Origin: Candidatus Bathyarchaeota archaeon
Lineage (GTDB): Archaea; Thermoproteota; Bathyarchaeia; 40CM-2-53-6; FEN-987
Assembly: GCA_003152955.1 (NCBI GenBank)
Contig: PMBQ01000167.1
Span: 269 to 5,284 of the forward strand
Length of the DNA stretch: 5,016 nt
Direction of reading: 5' to 3'
The position numbers and the translations under genes were made by a program. This document shows positions 1-5,016 of this stretch, piece after piece. Each line of letters begins with the position of its first letter. Position 1 is the stretch's first letter. Below the pieces are notes generated by a model, which did not search any database, was not told where the DNA came from, and worked only from the letters and a program-made list of their open reading frames with translations.

Positions 1-35
1 GGCGGAATTGGTAGACGCGCTGGATTCAAAATCCA
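1..35 (+). tRNA. tRNA-Leu(CAA), 5' part only (fragment, cut by left edge)
   Basis: The window opens inside a leucine tRNA. The D arm is clear: a GCG/CGC stem at 2-4 and 16-18 encloses the GAATTGGTAGA loop typical of class II tRNA-Leu. It is followed by an anticodon arm with loop TTCAAAA (25-31) and anticodon CAA (27-29). Four anticodon-stem pairs form (21-24 with 32-35), but the fifth would be C20-C36, a mismatch. From base 36 on nothing fits a tRNA-Leu: there is no recognisable long variable arm and no TTCRA-type T arm on this strand. The first eight or so bases lie before the window. I read it as a 5' tRNA remnant whose 3' half has been replaced. Less likely, it is the 5' exon of an intron-containing tRNA; no 3' exon is visible. 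Confidence 0.72.
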
Positions 36-209
36 CCGCGTAGCCGAACTTGGTGAACACTGTAGTGGGAAGCGGCGCTGGTTCGCCGCTTACACGACGC
101 ACGGGGACCATAAAATCTTCCGAGAGGCCATTGGCGTGTGTCTTATGGGGCCAAAACCTGCCACTGGTTGGCTATTGTCAATGCACTTTTGTCGATCATC
201 AATTACAGT
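36..209. other. Non-coding spacer between two tRNA fragments
   Basis: About 170 bases separate the Leu and Phe tRNA remnants. The only structure I see is the perfect hairpin at 70-91. Short open frames here and through the Phe fragment are chance readings across tRNA-derived sequence, have no ribosome binding site and resemble no protein family. There is no T arm that would complete the tRNA-Leu and no recognisable group I intron core element. The segment may be the inner or outer flank of an integrated element, but which side is element and which is host cannot be decided here. Confidence 0.55.
70..91. repeat. Perfect 8-bp inverted repeat (hairpin)
   Basis: The arms AAGCGGCG (70-77) and CGCCGCTT (84-91) are exactly complementary around a six-base loop, giving a GC-rich stable stem. 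No T-run follows on the plus strand and no such run precedes it for the minus strand, so it does not look like a standard intrinsic terminator. It lies 35 bases beyond the break in the tRNA-Leu fragment. It might be a remnant of a tRNA long variable arm, a protein-binding site of an integrated element, or simply a transcript hairpin. Confidence 0.6.
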
Positions 210-253
210 TGGAGAAGGACGGAATCGAACCGCCGACACAAGGATTTTCAGTC
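210..253 (-). tRNA. tRNA-Phe(GAA), 3' part only: probable att site remnant
   Basis: Read on the minus strand this is the 3' portion of a phenylalanine tRNA. It holds the anticodon loop CTGAAAA (251-245, anticodon GAA), the 3' anticodon stem TCCTT (244-240), the variable loop GTGTC (239-235), and a T arm with stem GGCGG/CCGTC around the loop TTCGATT (234-218). The acceptor 3' strand CTTCTCC (217-211) and discriminator A (210) follow. No CCA is encoded. The intact 5' anticodon stem should read AAGGA, but here it is CCAGA, and no D arm or matching acceptor 5' strand (GGAGAAG) lies upstream. The tRNA match therefore begins around base 253. A match running from the anticodon region to the tRNA 3' end is the usual extent of an attachment core used by tRNA-specific tyrosine integrases. 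This copy cannot be a working tRNA. Confidence 0.8.
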
Positions 254-272
254 TGGACGAGTTCGATATTTC

Positions 273-290
273 TGCGCATCTGAGTGCGCA
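273..290. repeat. Paired TGCGCA palindromes (6-bp arms, 6-base loop)
   Basis: TGCGCA occurs at 273-278 and again at 285-290, separated by TCTGAG. The hexamer is self-complementary, so the pair is at once a direct and an inverted repeat and can fold as a hairpin. It lies 20 bases outside the 5' break of the tRNA-Phe fragment, where integrase or excisionase arm sites often sit, but a function there is inference only. On the plus strand a short T-run follows about ten bases later, too far for a convincing terminator. Confidence 0.45.
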
Positions 291-324
291 ATGTCCACTT
301 TTTCAGCTACTCTTTGTCTAAGTG

Positions 325-342
325 TTGACAGACTGTCGTCAA
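325..342. repeat. Short inverted repeat containing TTGAC/GTCAA arms
   Basis: TTGAC at 325-329 is mirrored by GTCAA at 338-342, with an inner symmetric GACAG/CTGTC-like core. It could be an operator or an integrase-family binding site. The TTGACA at 325-330 also resembles a -35 box, but the nearest TATCTT-like -10 is 19 bases away and no plus-strand gene follows, so I do not call a promoter. Confidence 0.3.
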
Positions 343-434
343 TTGGAGCTATCTTAATATAGGTGTGTACATCGAGATTGTCAACTTGCTGCTCATCTGG
401 AGTTCAAAGCCAGTTCATGCGTCGATCCCAATGC

Positions 435-1136
435 TTATTCCAAGAACAGTCTACGAGAAATCCTTTGGGAAAAATGCCCTTCTCTTTCTTCTATCAGGTA
501 CTCGAGCCTCTTTCGCCAGGCATAAACGGGAAGTAACTTCGCGTCCGGCTCGGAAGGTGGCTCAGGGAAACTATCATTTAGCAATCTTATTGTTTCACGT
601 ATTATATACTGTTGATCCCTGGTATCATGTGACATTACAACAGCTCTCTGAAGGACCTTTATGATTCTTGAAAGCCGATTCTGAACTTCAGTTGGTGAGC
701 AATTGTCAAGATCGTTCTTAAGCGAATCTATTTGATCGATCCCGCTCTTGAGTAATCCTAGAGCACCCGTACGATTCTCTATTCGGTACCTCTGAGATTC
801 CGTAGGTGCAAGAACCTTCCTCATACTATTTCCAACCCACTCGGCCACAACCTTAGAATCGTGGTATACATAGTCTATCCCTTTTCTGAACTCTCCATAA
901 AAAACAATGGACGTGTACAGACTACCTGCGACGGCGATCCAATACTTGAGTGAGCCTTCCTCATAATGAGAATAGACTTCAAATTCCGTCTTGAATGACT
1001 CACGCGCCAGCCACCTCACTTTCTCGCGAAGAATGTCGAGTTGTTCTCTATGAGATGGTTTGATTGAAAAGGGGCTGATGTGGACATAACTTTCGCACAG
1101 AGGTGTCCCTGAGTAGTCAAACCTGCTTTTCATCAT
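435..1136 (-). CDS. Hypothetical protein, 232-233 aa, translationally coupled to the SRA-HNH gene
   Basis: I do not recognise a named family and assign no function. The frame is open from ATG at 1136 to TAA at 435-437. The start region has two consecutive ATG codons. The first forms an ATGA overlap with the ancestral stop of the SRA-HNH gene, which points to translational coupling. The Shine-Dalgarno is 1 base from the first ATG and 4 from the second, so initiation at Met-2 is slightly more likely. The protein looks soluble and charged. Residues 30-60 are helical and acidic-basic. Residues 61-95 hold the densest aromatic/glycine pattern: GSLKYW, then AGSLYTSIVFYGEFRKGIDY, which could be a buried helix or a marginal membrane helix. 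After about residue 120 the chain looks mainly helical, with a basic C-terminus. No nuclease, NTPase or methylase motif is visible. Base use is more AT-rich than hsdR. Sitting directly behind a type IV nuclease and hsdR, it may be a defence accessory protein; that is inference. Confidence 0.8.
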   Translation of the reverse strand: MMKSRFDYSGTPLCESYVHISPFSIKPSHREQLDILREKVRWLARESFKTEFEVYSHYEEGSLKYWIAVAGSLYTSIVFYGEFRKGIDYVYHDSKVVAEWVGNSMRKVLAPTESQRYRIENRTGALGLLKSGIDQIDSLKNDLDNCSPTEVQNRLSRIIKVLQRAVVMSHDTRDQQYIIRETIRLLNDSFPEPPSEPDAKLLPVYAWRKRLEYLIEEREGHFSQRISRRLFLE

Positions 1137-2006
1137 CCCTCCTGCCTATTGTTCATCTCTTTGGCGATGCCGTTCTCCTTCTCTATTGCTCTTTTCGACA
1201 GATCCTCGTTAAACTGTGCAGCCTCGGTCGCATAGTGAGGTTTTCAGTGGCAGTTTGGACAAACAGCAGCAACCCAATTCGGATGATCGGGTCGTCCGTC
1301 TGACAGTCGACGGATATGATGCACTTCGAGATAAGGTTCGCCTGCTGATGTTTTGAACGGCGGCTGTCCACAGCCCTCACAAATTCCACGGGTGCGTTTC
1401 AAAGCGTAGAGCTTGATCGCTTCACTACGAACATAGTACCTTGTTCACCGATCCTTTGCCGATGAATGGTCTTCAGATTCTTCAAGAGCCTTCTTGTGCA
1501 AAGTGGAAAGTGGTGACGACGAATCAAAATCTATTTCAAGAGGATTTCTATTTGCCAGATGCTGTGGTTTGCACAATCGAAACACAATGGTCCTGCGGTT
1601 CCTTCCAGCGGTGTCAGGTCTCTCGCCGAATTGATGCCCGATACAGACCATCGGGCCTATGAAGCGGACAAAACTATCTTTGCCGACTTCAAATAGCAGA
1701 AGGTCTTTCCCATCGGCTACGTGGTCCTTGACAGCCGAATTCCCTCTTGCAAATTCCATGTCGCCATATTTACCTTCCCCCGTGTAAAGAAGTTCTCGTT
1801 CCGGCGTCCACTGATAAGCATAGCCGTGTCTTCTTCCGGTGCGACCAACAAAGATCTGTATGACGTCATGATCAGCTGGCGTGCTGATTCCGCCCTGTTC
1901 CTGCCCACCGACCGTCTTGTGGATCTCTGATCGAAGGTACACTCTACCGGGTATGAACACAACTCGCTATCTCTTTCTTGAATTGCTGGAAAAGATCGTT
2001 ATGCAT
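1133..2006 (-). pseudogene. SRA-like/HNH type IV (McrA-like) restriction endonuclease, broken by one frameshift and two TGA codons
   Basis: The ancestral product was about 290 aa: a nuclease that would bind and cut DNA with modified bases. Reading starts at ATG 2006, eight bases after AGGAAG (2020-2015), with MHNDLFQQFKKEIAS. Around 1961 one extra base shifts the frame to VFIPGRVYLRSEIH. Residues about 16-140 are an SRA-like domain of the ScoMcrA type: FxPGxxYxR, GGQxQGGISTP, an HGY segment, YTGEGxxGDMxFxxGN, then an LFE element and a VRFIGxMVC strand. An in-frame TGA (1447-1445, codon 187) follows SSAKDR. The same frame then continues as YVRSEAIKLYALKR into a zinc-finger HNH domain: CEGC, EVHHIRRLSDGRPDHPN, CPNCH. 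A second TGA (1246-1244, codon 254) falls exactly where relatives have Arg (CHR..H). The frame stays open for another 36 codons to TGA 1135-1133. Both stops fit CGA-to-TGA changes. A 171-codon SRA-only frame from GTG 1960 remains open. The domain names come from motif memory, not a search. Confidence 0.85.
1137..1143 (-). promoter_or_regulatory. Strong Shine-Dalgarno (AGGAGGG) for the hypothetical gene
   Basis: On the minus strand AGGAGGG directly precedes the tandem ATG codons at 1136 and 1133. The GGAGG core is unusually close to the first ATG and four bases from the second, which favours the second Met as the working start. The site lies inside the last codons of the ancestral SRA-HNH frame. 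The downstream gene may therefore still be translated although the upstream gene is broken. Confidence 0.7.
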
Positions 2007-2113
2007 CGGTCACGCTTCCTACGTTGAACTACTTTTGGTTAGGCACTCGATTCGCTGAAGATCCTTGTTGCCAGACCTATGAGTCCAGGCGATCCCCCAA
2101 CTTTTAATTCTCT
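2007..2113. other. hsdR to SRA-HNH intergenic gap
   Basis: About 107 bases separate the hsdR stop from the ancestral ATG of the SRA-HNH gene on the same strand. A GCC...GGC element around 2070-2090 folds only weakly and has no T-run, so I call no terminator. I see no convincing promoter. AGGAAG at 2020-2015 is a fair Shine-Dalgarno for the ATG at 2006. The gap is short enough for co-transcription from hsdR into the two downstream genes, but longer than in a tightly packed operon. Confidence 0.5.
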
Positions 2114-5016
2114 TCACGCCGCCGCCCCCACTGGGAATAGCCGATTTGCACTTTGCTGCCAGATATGCTGATACACCCGATGGGCGACTACCTGCTTTTC
2201 ATTCACAGAGAACGGTGGAGTCGGGAGAAGTTGGAATACGTTGTCAAGGATGAATACCTCGACCTCCGCTTGCGTTTGTTCCTTTTCTGTCCATCGTTCA
2301 AGCGGGGTGACAAGTCTCTTCAGAGAATCAAGCAAGCTCTTGCTCGCCACCTTTACTCGTTCCCGCTCCGCCTTTGATAAACTCTCCTTCCTCAACAGGT
2401 CGAAGAGAGCAAGCTCATCCTCAGTCAAGCCCTCTTCGGCAGCACGACGCTGCTCGGCGTCAAGGGCCTGAGCCAATGCCGCGAGCTTCGCGAATGTGTC
2501 TTCAATGGTTACACGATCTTTCTCCCGATTATAGTCAGCGACTATCTCGGAATACCGGCGGTAGTAATCCATTCGTTGGGGATTGCTGGCCAGCATCTGC
2601 GCCAGTTTGTCCTCGACGATCTGCCGGATATCTTGGATTGCTGAGGCCTTCCGTTTCACCTTCTTTGAAAACTCATCACGCAGTTGTTCCAGATCAATCT
2701 TACTCAAGTCGAACGGCTTCTCATCTTTCTGATCATCTCCGGGGACAGCTGCTCGAATAGCCTCGTTCACAATCCGGTGCAAGGCTTTCAGCAGCTCTGT
2801 GATGTCAGCCATGTCGCGTCGTTCTTGGAGCTTCCTGTAAATCGCCTCGATGTTGTCGTGACGTTCAGCGTAGGAGAACGCCGCCGGCTCCATGATGAGT
2901 GCCTTGAAACGAATAAAAACCTGCCGCGCAAGGATTTCAAATCGGCGCTTGGCTTCGTCAGATGTGTAAACCGCCTCCACACCGTCTGCGATGGCTTGTA
3001 TTCGCTCGAATCCCTTTGCGGCAAGCATCCGGTTGGGTTCGAATCCCAAAGTGCGCACGTGCTTTTCGGTTTCCTCAATCGCCGCAAGGAGTGCCAATAC
3101 CCGCTCTTCAATGGGTGCAACGATTTCCTCCTCGCTACCTCCCTCATCACCAAGTGCGTATTGGGCCAGGGCTTCACGTAAGCTCTTGAGCATTCCGTTG
3201 TAGTCAACAATAAGTCCAAAGTCCTTTCCCGGATAGACGCGGTTCGCACGCGCAATGGCCTGCATCAGCGTGTGCGCTCTCATCGGTTTGTCTATGTACA
3301 GTGTCGACAAGCACTCCACATCAAAGCCAGTGAGCCACATGGCACAGACAATGGCGATTCGGAACGGATGTTCAGGGTTTTTGAAGGCAGTTTCGACATC
3401 GACACGTTTCTCGCCCACCTCGAAACCCTGTTTTATCAAGGCACGATGAGGGATGATATCGAAGTCCCATTTCTTGAAATCCGCGACCTCATTCTGTCCT
3501 TCACTGATGATGATTTGAATCAGAGTTTCAGCCATCCAGTTTGCCTGGCCACGCAAAAAGGCAAGGTCCTTGGCGAGTACATCTCGTCGGGCTTCGACGG
3601 CGCATGCCTCAAGTTCTGCTTCTTTCTGAGGGATAGCCGTGCGGACAGTGGACAGCTTTGCCTGCCAACGGGGGATGATCAGCTGATACATGCGCGCACA
3701 GGTGATTTTGTCGATGCACACCAGCATTGCTTTGCCTGCCTCCCACCGCGTACTCATGTGCTTAACGAAATCAGCAGCAATCTTGTCGAGTCGATCATCA
3801 GCAGTTATTATCTCATAGTCTTGGCCCAGAAGCCTCTCCAATTGGACTTCTTGGTCTGGATCGAGGTCGGCTCTGGCAATGGTCTCGGCAATCCGGTCGT
3901 TCAGATCGGGACGAGCTATTCCGAGTTTCTCACCTCGATTCTCATAAACAAGTTTCACGGTCGACCCGTCTTCCTCTGACCGCTTGAAGTCGTATCGGGA
4001 CACATAAGTTCCGAATATGCGCTTCGTCAATTCATCGTGCTTGAAGAGGGGAGTTCCTGTGAATCCGATGAATGATGCGTTTGGTAGGGCTAGCCTCATG
4101 TTTCGAGCAAGTTTGCCAGCCTGAGTACGATGTGCTTCATCAGAGAGAACTATGATATCGTCGCGAGGACTGTATGGCTCGTGTGGATTCACATCCTGAT
4201 TGAATTTGTGGATCAGGCTAAACACGTACCTGTGATTTTCTTTCAAGAGGCTTCTCAGCTCTTCTCCGGTGCCGGCACGCGGAGTATGCTCATCTGCAAC
4301 GCCGCACCCAACAAAAGTCCTGTAAATCTGGCCGTCAAGGTCGTTGCGATCAGTCATTATGAGAAATGTGAATTTCGCCGAGATGTGTCGGCGAATCTTC
4401 TCGGCAAAGAAAGCCATCGAATAGGACTTTCCGCTACCCTGCGTGTGCCAGAAAACACCGAGCTTGCCGAGATCCGGATGCGCCGACTCTGCCAATTCGA
4501 GCAAACGAAGAGATTCCGCCTCCTGGCGTGCCGCTGCGGCTGCCAGCCCGTAAAGTGGACTTCTTTCCGTCAGGCCGTCTGCGGCCAGACGAATCTTGTC
4601 CCGTTCGATGGTTCGGTAGACTGCCCGTTTCTCCAGTGGATAAACCCGCTTCAGTTCTTCCTGACGAAGGGCCGACGCGACTACGTTGTTTACTCCCAAA
4701 ACCTGGTGATTGCGGGCCAAAATTTTGCGCGTTGCACCTGGTTTGCTCTGATCAAAGAGGATGAAGTTTTCTACAAAATCGAGCAGGGTTGAGTGAGAGA
4801 GCATGCCATTGAGCAGCACTTCCGCGTCCACGTTGCCTTTGTCCTGCTCATCAAGCCGTTTCCACTGACCAAAATGTTCCCATTGGCTCGTGATTGATCC
4901 GTACCGCGCGCGGTGTCCATTACTGATGATTATAAAAGCGTTGTGATGAAAGGCATGCGCAATGACGTGTTCGTCGAGGTAGTCGCGAATGTTGCCGTCG
5001 AAGCCGGCGCGGATGT
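2114..5016 (-). CDS. hsdR: Type I restriction enzyme subunit R (HsdR), 5' end beyond the window
   Basis: HsdR is the ATP-driven translocase and nuclease of type I restriction-modification complexes with HsdM and HsdS. The open frame runs to the right edge: 966 codons are visible, so the GTG at 4831 is not the true start. The first visible residues (IRAGFDGNIRDYL, then NAFIIISNGHRARYGSITSQ) are the end of the N-terminal nuclease domain; its catalytic Asp and Glu-x-Lys lie outside. Counting from the GTG at 4831, NHQVLGV (41-47) opens the motor. Walker A HTQGSGKS is at 129-136, LIMTDRNDLD at 157-166, Walker B DEAH at 231-234, motif III TGTP at 258-261, motif V WLTGFD at 499-504 and motif VI QAIARANR at 524-531. 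A long charged helical C-terminal domain covers about 570-890 and the gene ends ...PVGAAA. All motor residues look intact, with no internal stop. Length fits the family (about 1000-1100 aa). hsdM/hsdS should lie further right, unseen. Confidence 0.95.
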   Translation of the reverse strand, partial: IRAGFDGNIRDYLDEHVIAHAFHHNAFIIISNGHRARYGSITSQWEHFGQWKRLDEQDKGNVDAEVLLNGMLSHSTLLDFVENFILFDQSKPGATRKILARNHQVLGVNNVVASALRQEELKRVYPLEKRAVYRTIERDKIRLAADGLTERSPLYGLAAAAARQEAESLRLLELAESAHPDLGKLGVFWHTQGSGKSYSMAFFAEKIRRHISAKFTFLIMTDRNDLDGQIYRTFVGCGVADEHTPRAGTGEELRSLLKENHRYVFSLIHKFNQDVNPHEPYSPRDDIIVLSDEAHRTQAGKLARNMRLALPNASFIGFTGTPLFKHDELTKRIFGTYVSRYDFKRSEEDGSTVKLVYENRGEKLGIARPDLNDRIAETIARADLDPDQEVQLERLLGQDYEIITADDRLDKIAADFVKHMSTRWEAGKAMLVCIDKITCARMYQLIIPRWQAKLSTVRTAIPQKEAELEACAVEARRDVLAKDLAFLRGQANWMAETLIQIIISEGQNEVADFKKWDFDIIPHRALIKQGFEVGEKRVDVETAFKNPEHPFRIAIVCAMWLTGFDVECLSTLYIDKPMRAHTLMQAIARANRVYPGKDFGLIVDYNGMLKSLREALAQYALGDEGGSEEEIVAPIEERVLALLAAIEETEKHVRTLGFEPNRMLAAKGFERIQAIADGVEAVYTSDEAKRRFEILARQVFIRFKALIMEPAAFSYAERHDNIEAIYRKLQERRDMADITELLKALHRIVNEAIRAAVPGDDQKDEKPFDLSKIDLEQLRDEFSKKVKRKASAIQDIRQIVEDKLAQMLASNPQRMDYYRRYSEIVADYNREKDRVTIEDTFAKLAALAQALDAEQRRAAEEGLTEDELALFDLLRKESLSKAERERVKVASKSLLDSLKRLVTPLERWTEKEQTQAEVEVFILDNVFQLLPTPPFSVNEKQVVAHRVYQHIWQQSANRLFPVGAAA

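Larger units (their letters stand above)
254..434. other. Non-coding spacer with small inverted repeats
   Basis: This stretch lies between the tRNA-Phe fragment and the stop codon of the hypothetical minus-strand gene. I see no gene on either strand. It holds two small symmetric elements, at 273-290 and 325-342. I find no GC-rich stem followed by a T-run on the minus strand that would terminate the operon ending at 435. Confidence 0.5.

Noticed and set aside
1..320. A group I intron inside the tRNA-Leu, as known from cyanobacterial tRNA-Leu.
   Set aside because: The break is in the 3' anticodon stem, not at the known insertion site in the loop. I found no conserved core elements and no 3' exon with a T arm on the plus strand.
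50..362. Several small plus-strand open frames across the tRNA fragments.
   Set aside because: They read through antisense tRNA sequence, giving peptides typical of mis-annotated tRNA loci (such as RTESNRRHKDFQSG), and have no ribosome binding sites.
365..664. A 99-codon plus-strand frame starting after a TTGACA-like box.
   Set aside because: It lies mostly antisense to the intact minus-strand gene with the strong Shine-Dalgarno. The promoter-like spacing is poor and the peptide has no recognisable pattern.
1183..1389. A 68-codon minus-strand frame across the HNH region.
   Set aside because: It is out of frame with the HNH motifs; the neighbouring frame gives CEGC, EVHH and CPNCH.
1244..1447. 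The two in-frame TGA codons might be recoded (selenocysteine or an alternative genetic code).
   Set aside because: Relatives appear to have Arg at the second TGA and no known code reads TGA as Arg. The 966 visible hsdR codons contain no internal TGA, the same gene also carries a frameshift, and I see no hairpin after either TGA that would suggest selenocysteine insertion.
2153..4792. Long plus-strand open frames (up to about 235 codons) opposite hsdR.
   Set aside because: They are antisense shadows of a well-conserved helicase gene whose motifs are all in the minus frame. Their peptides show no family features.
4829..4831. GTG at 4831 as the real start of hsdR.
   Set aside because: The same frame continues upstream to the window edge with residues typical of the HsdR nuclease domain end, so the true start is outside.

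Overview
This window looks like the edge of a bacterial defence island. I cannot name the organism. The base composition is moderate: the large gene is somewhat GC-richer and the small hypothetical gene visibly AT-richer. The tRNA remnants and gene families are all bacterial. Every protein gene I can support lies on the minus strand, so transcription runs from high to low coordinates.

Right side (5016 down to 2114): a large partial hsdR, the restriction and translocation subunit of a type I restriction-modification system. It runs off the right edge. The visible part holds the end of the nuclease domain, the complete two-lobed helicase motor and the C-terminal helical domain. The start codon, the nuclease catalytic residues and any hsdM/hsdS genes lie outside the window.

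Middle (2006 down to 1133): a decayed type IV-style endonuclease, an SRA-like modified-base-binding domain followed by an HNH nuclease domain. Read as one gene of about 290 codons it carries one frameshift near its start and two in-frame TGA codons. One TGA lies between the two domains and one directly follows the last HNH histidine. Its ancestral stop codon overlaps the start of the next gene.

Next (1136 down to 435): an intact gene of 232 or 233 codons that I do not recognise. Its start overlaps the old HNH stop in an ATGA arrangement and has a strong Shine-Dalgarno sequence, so the two genes were probably translationally coupled. This SRA-HNH plus unknown-partner pair is the most interesting thing here.

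Left side (1-434): no protein gene, but two tRNA fragments pointing towards each other. The left edge carries the 5' part of a tRNA-Leu(CAA) on the plus strand, which stops matching a tRNA inside the anticodon stem. At 210-253, on the minus strand, lies the 3' part of a tRNA-Phe(GAA), from the anticodon stem to the discriminator base. A 3' tRNA fragment of this kind is typical of an attachment site left by a tRNA-targeting integrase. Several small inverted repeats lie around it. Together this suggests that the hsdR / SRA-HNH / unknown-gene cluster sits next to the end of an integrated, partly eroded element.
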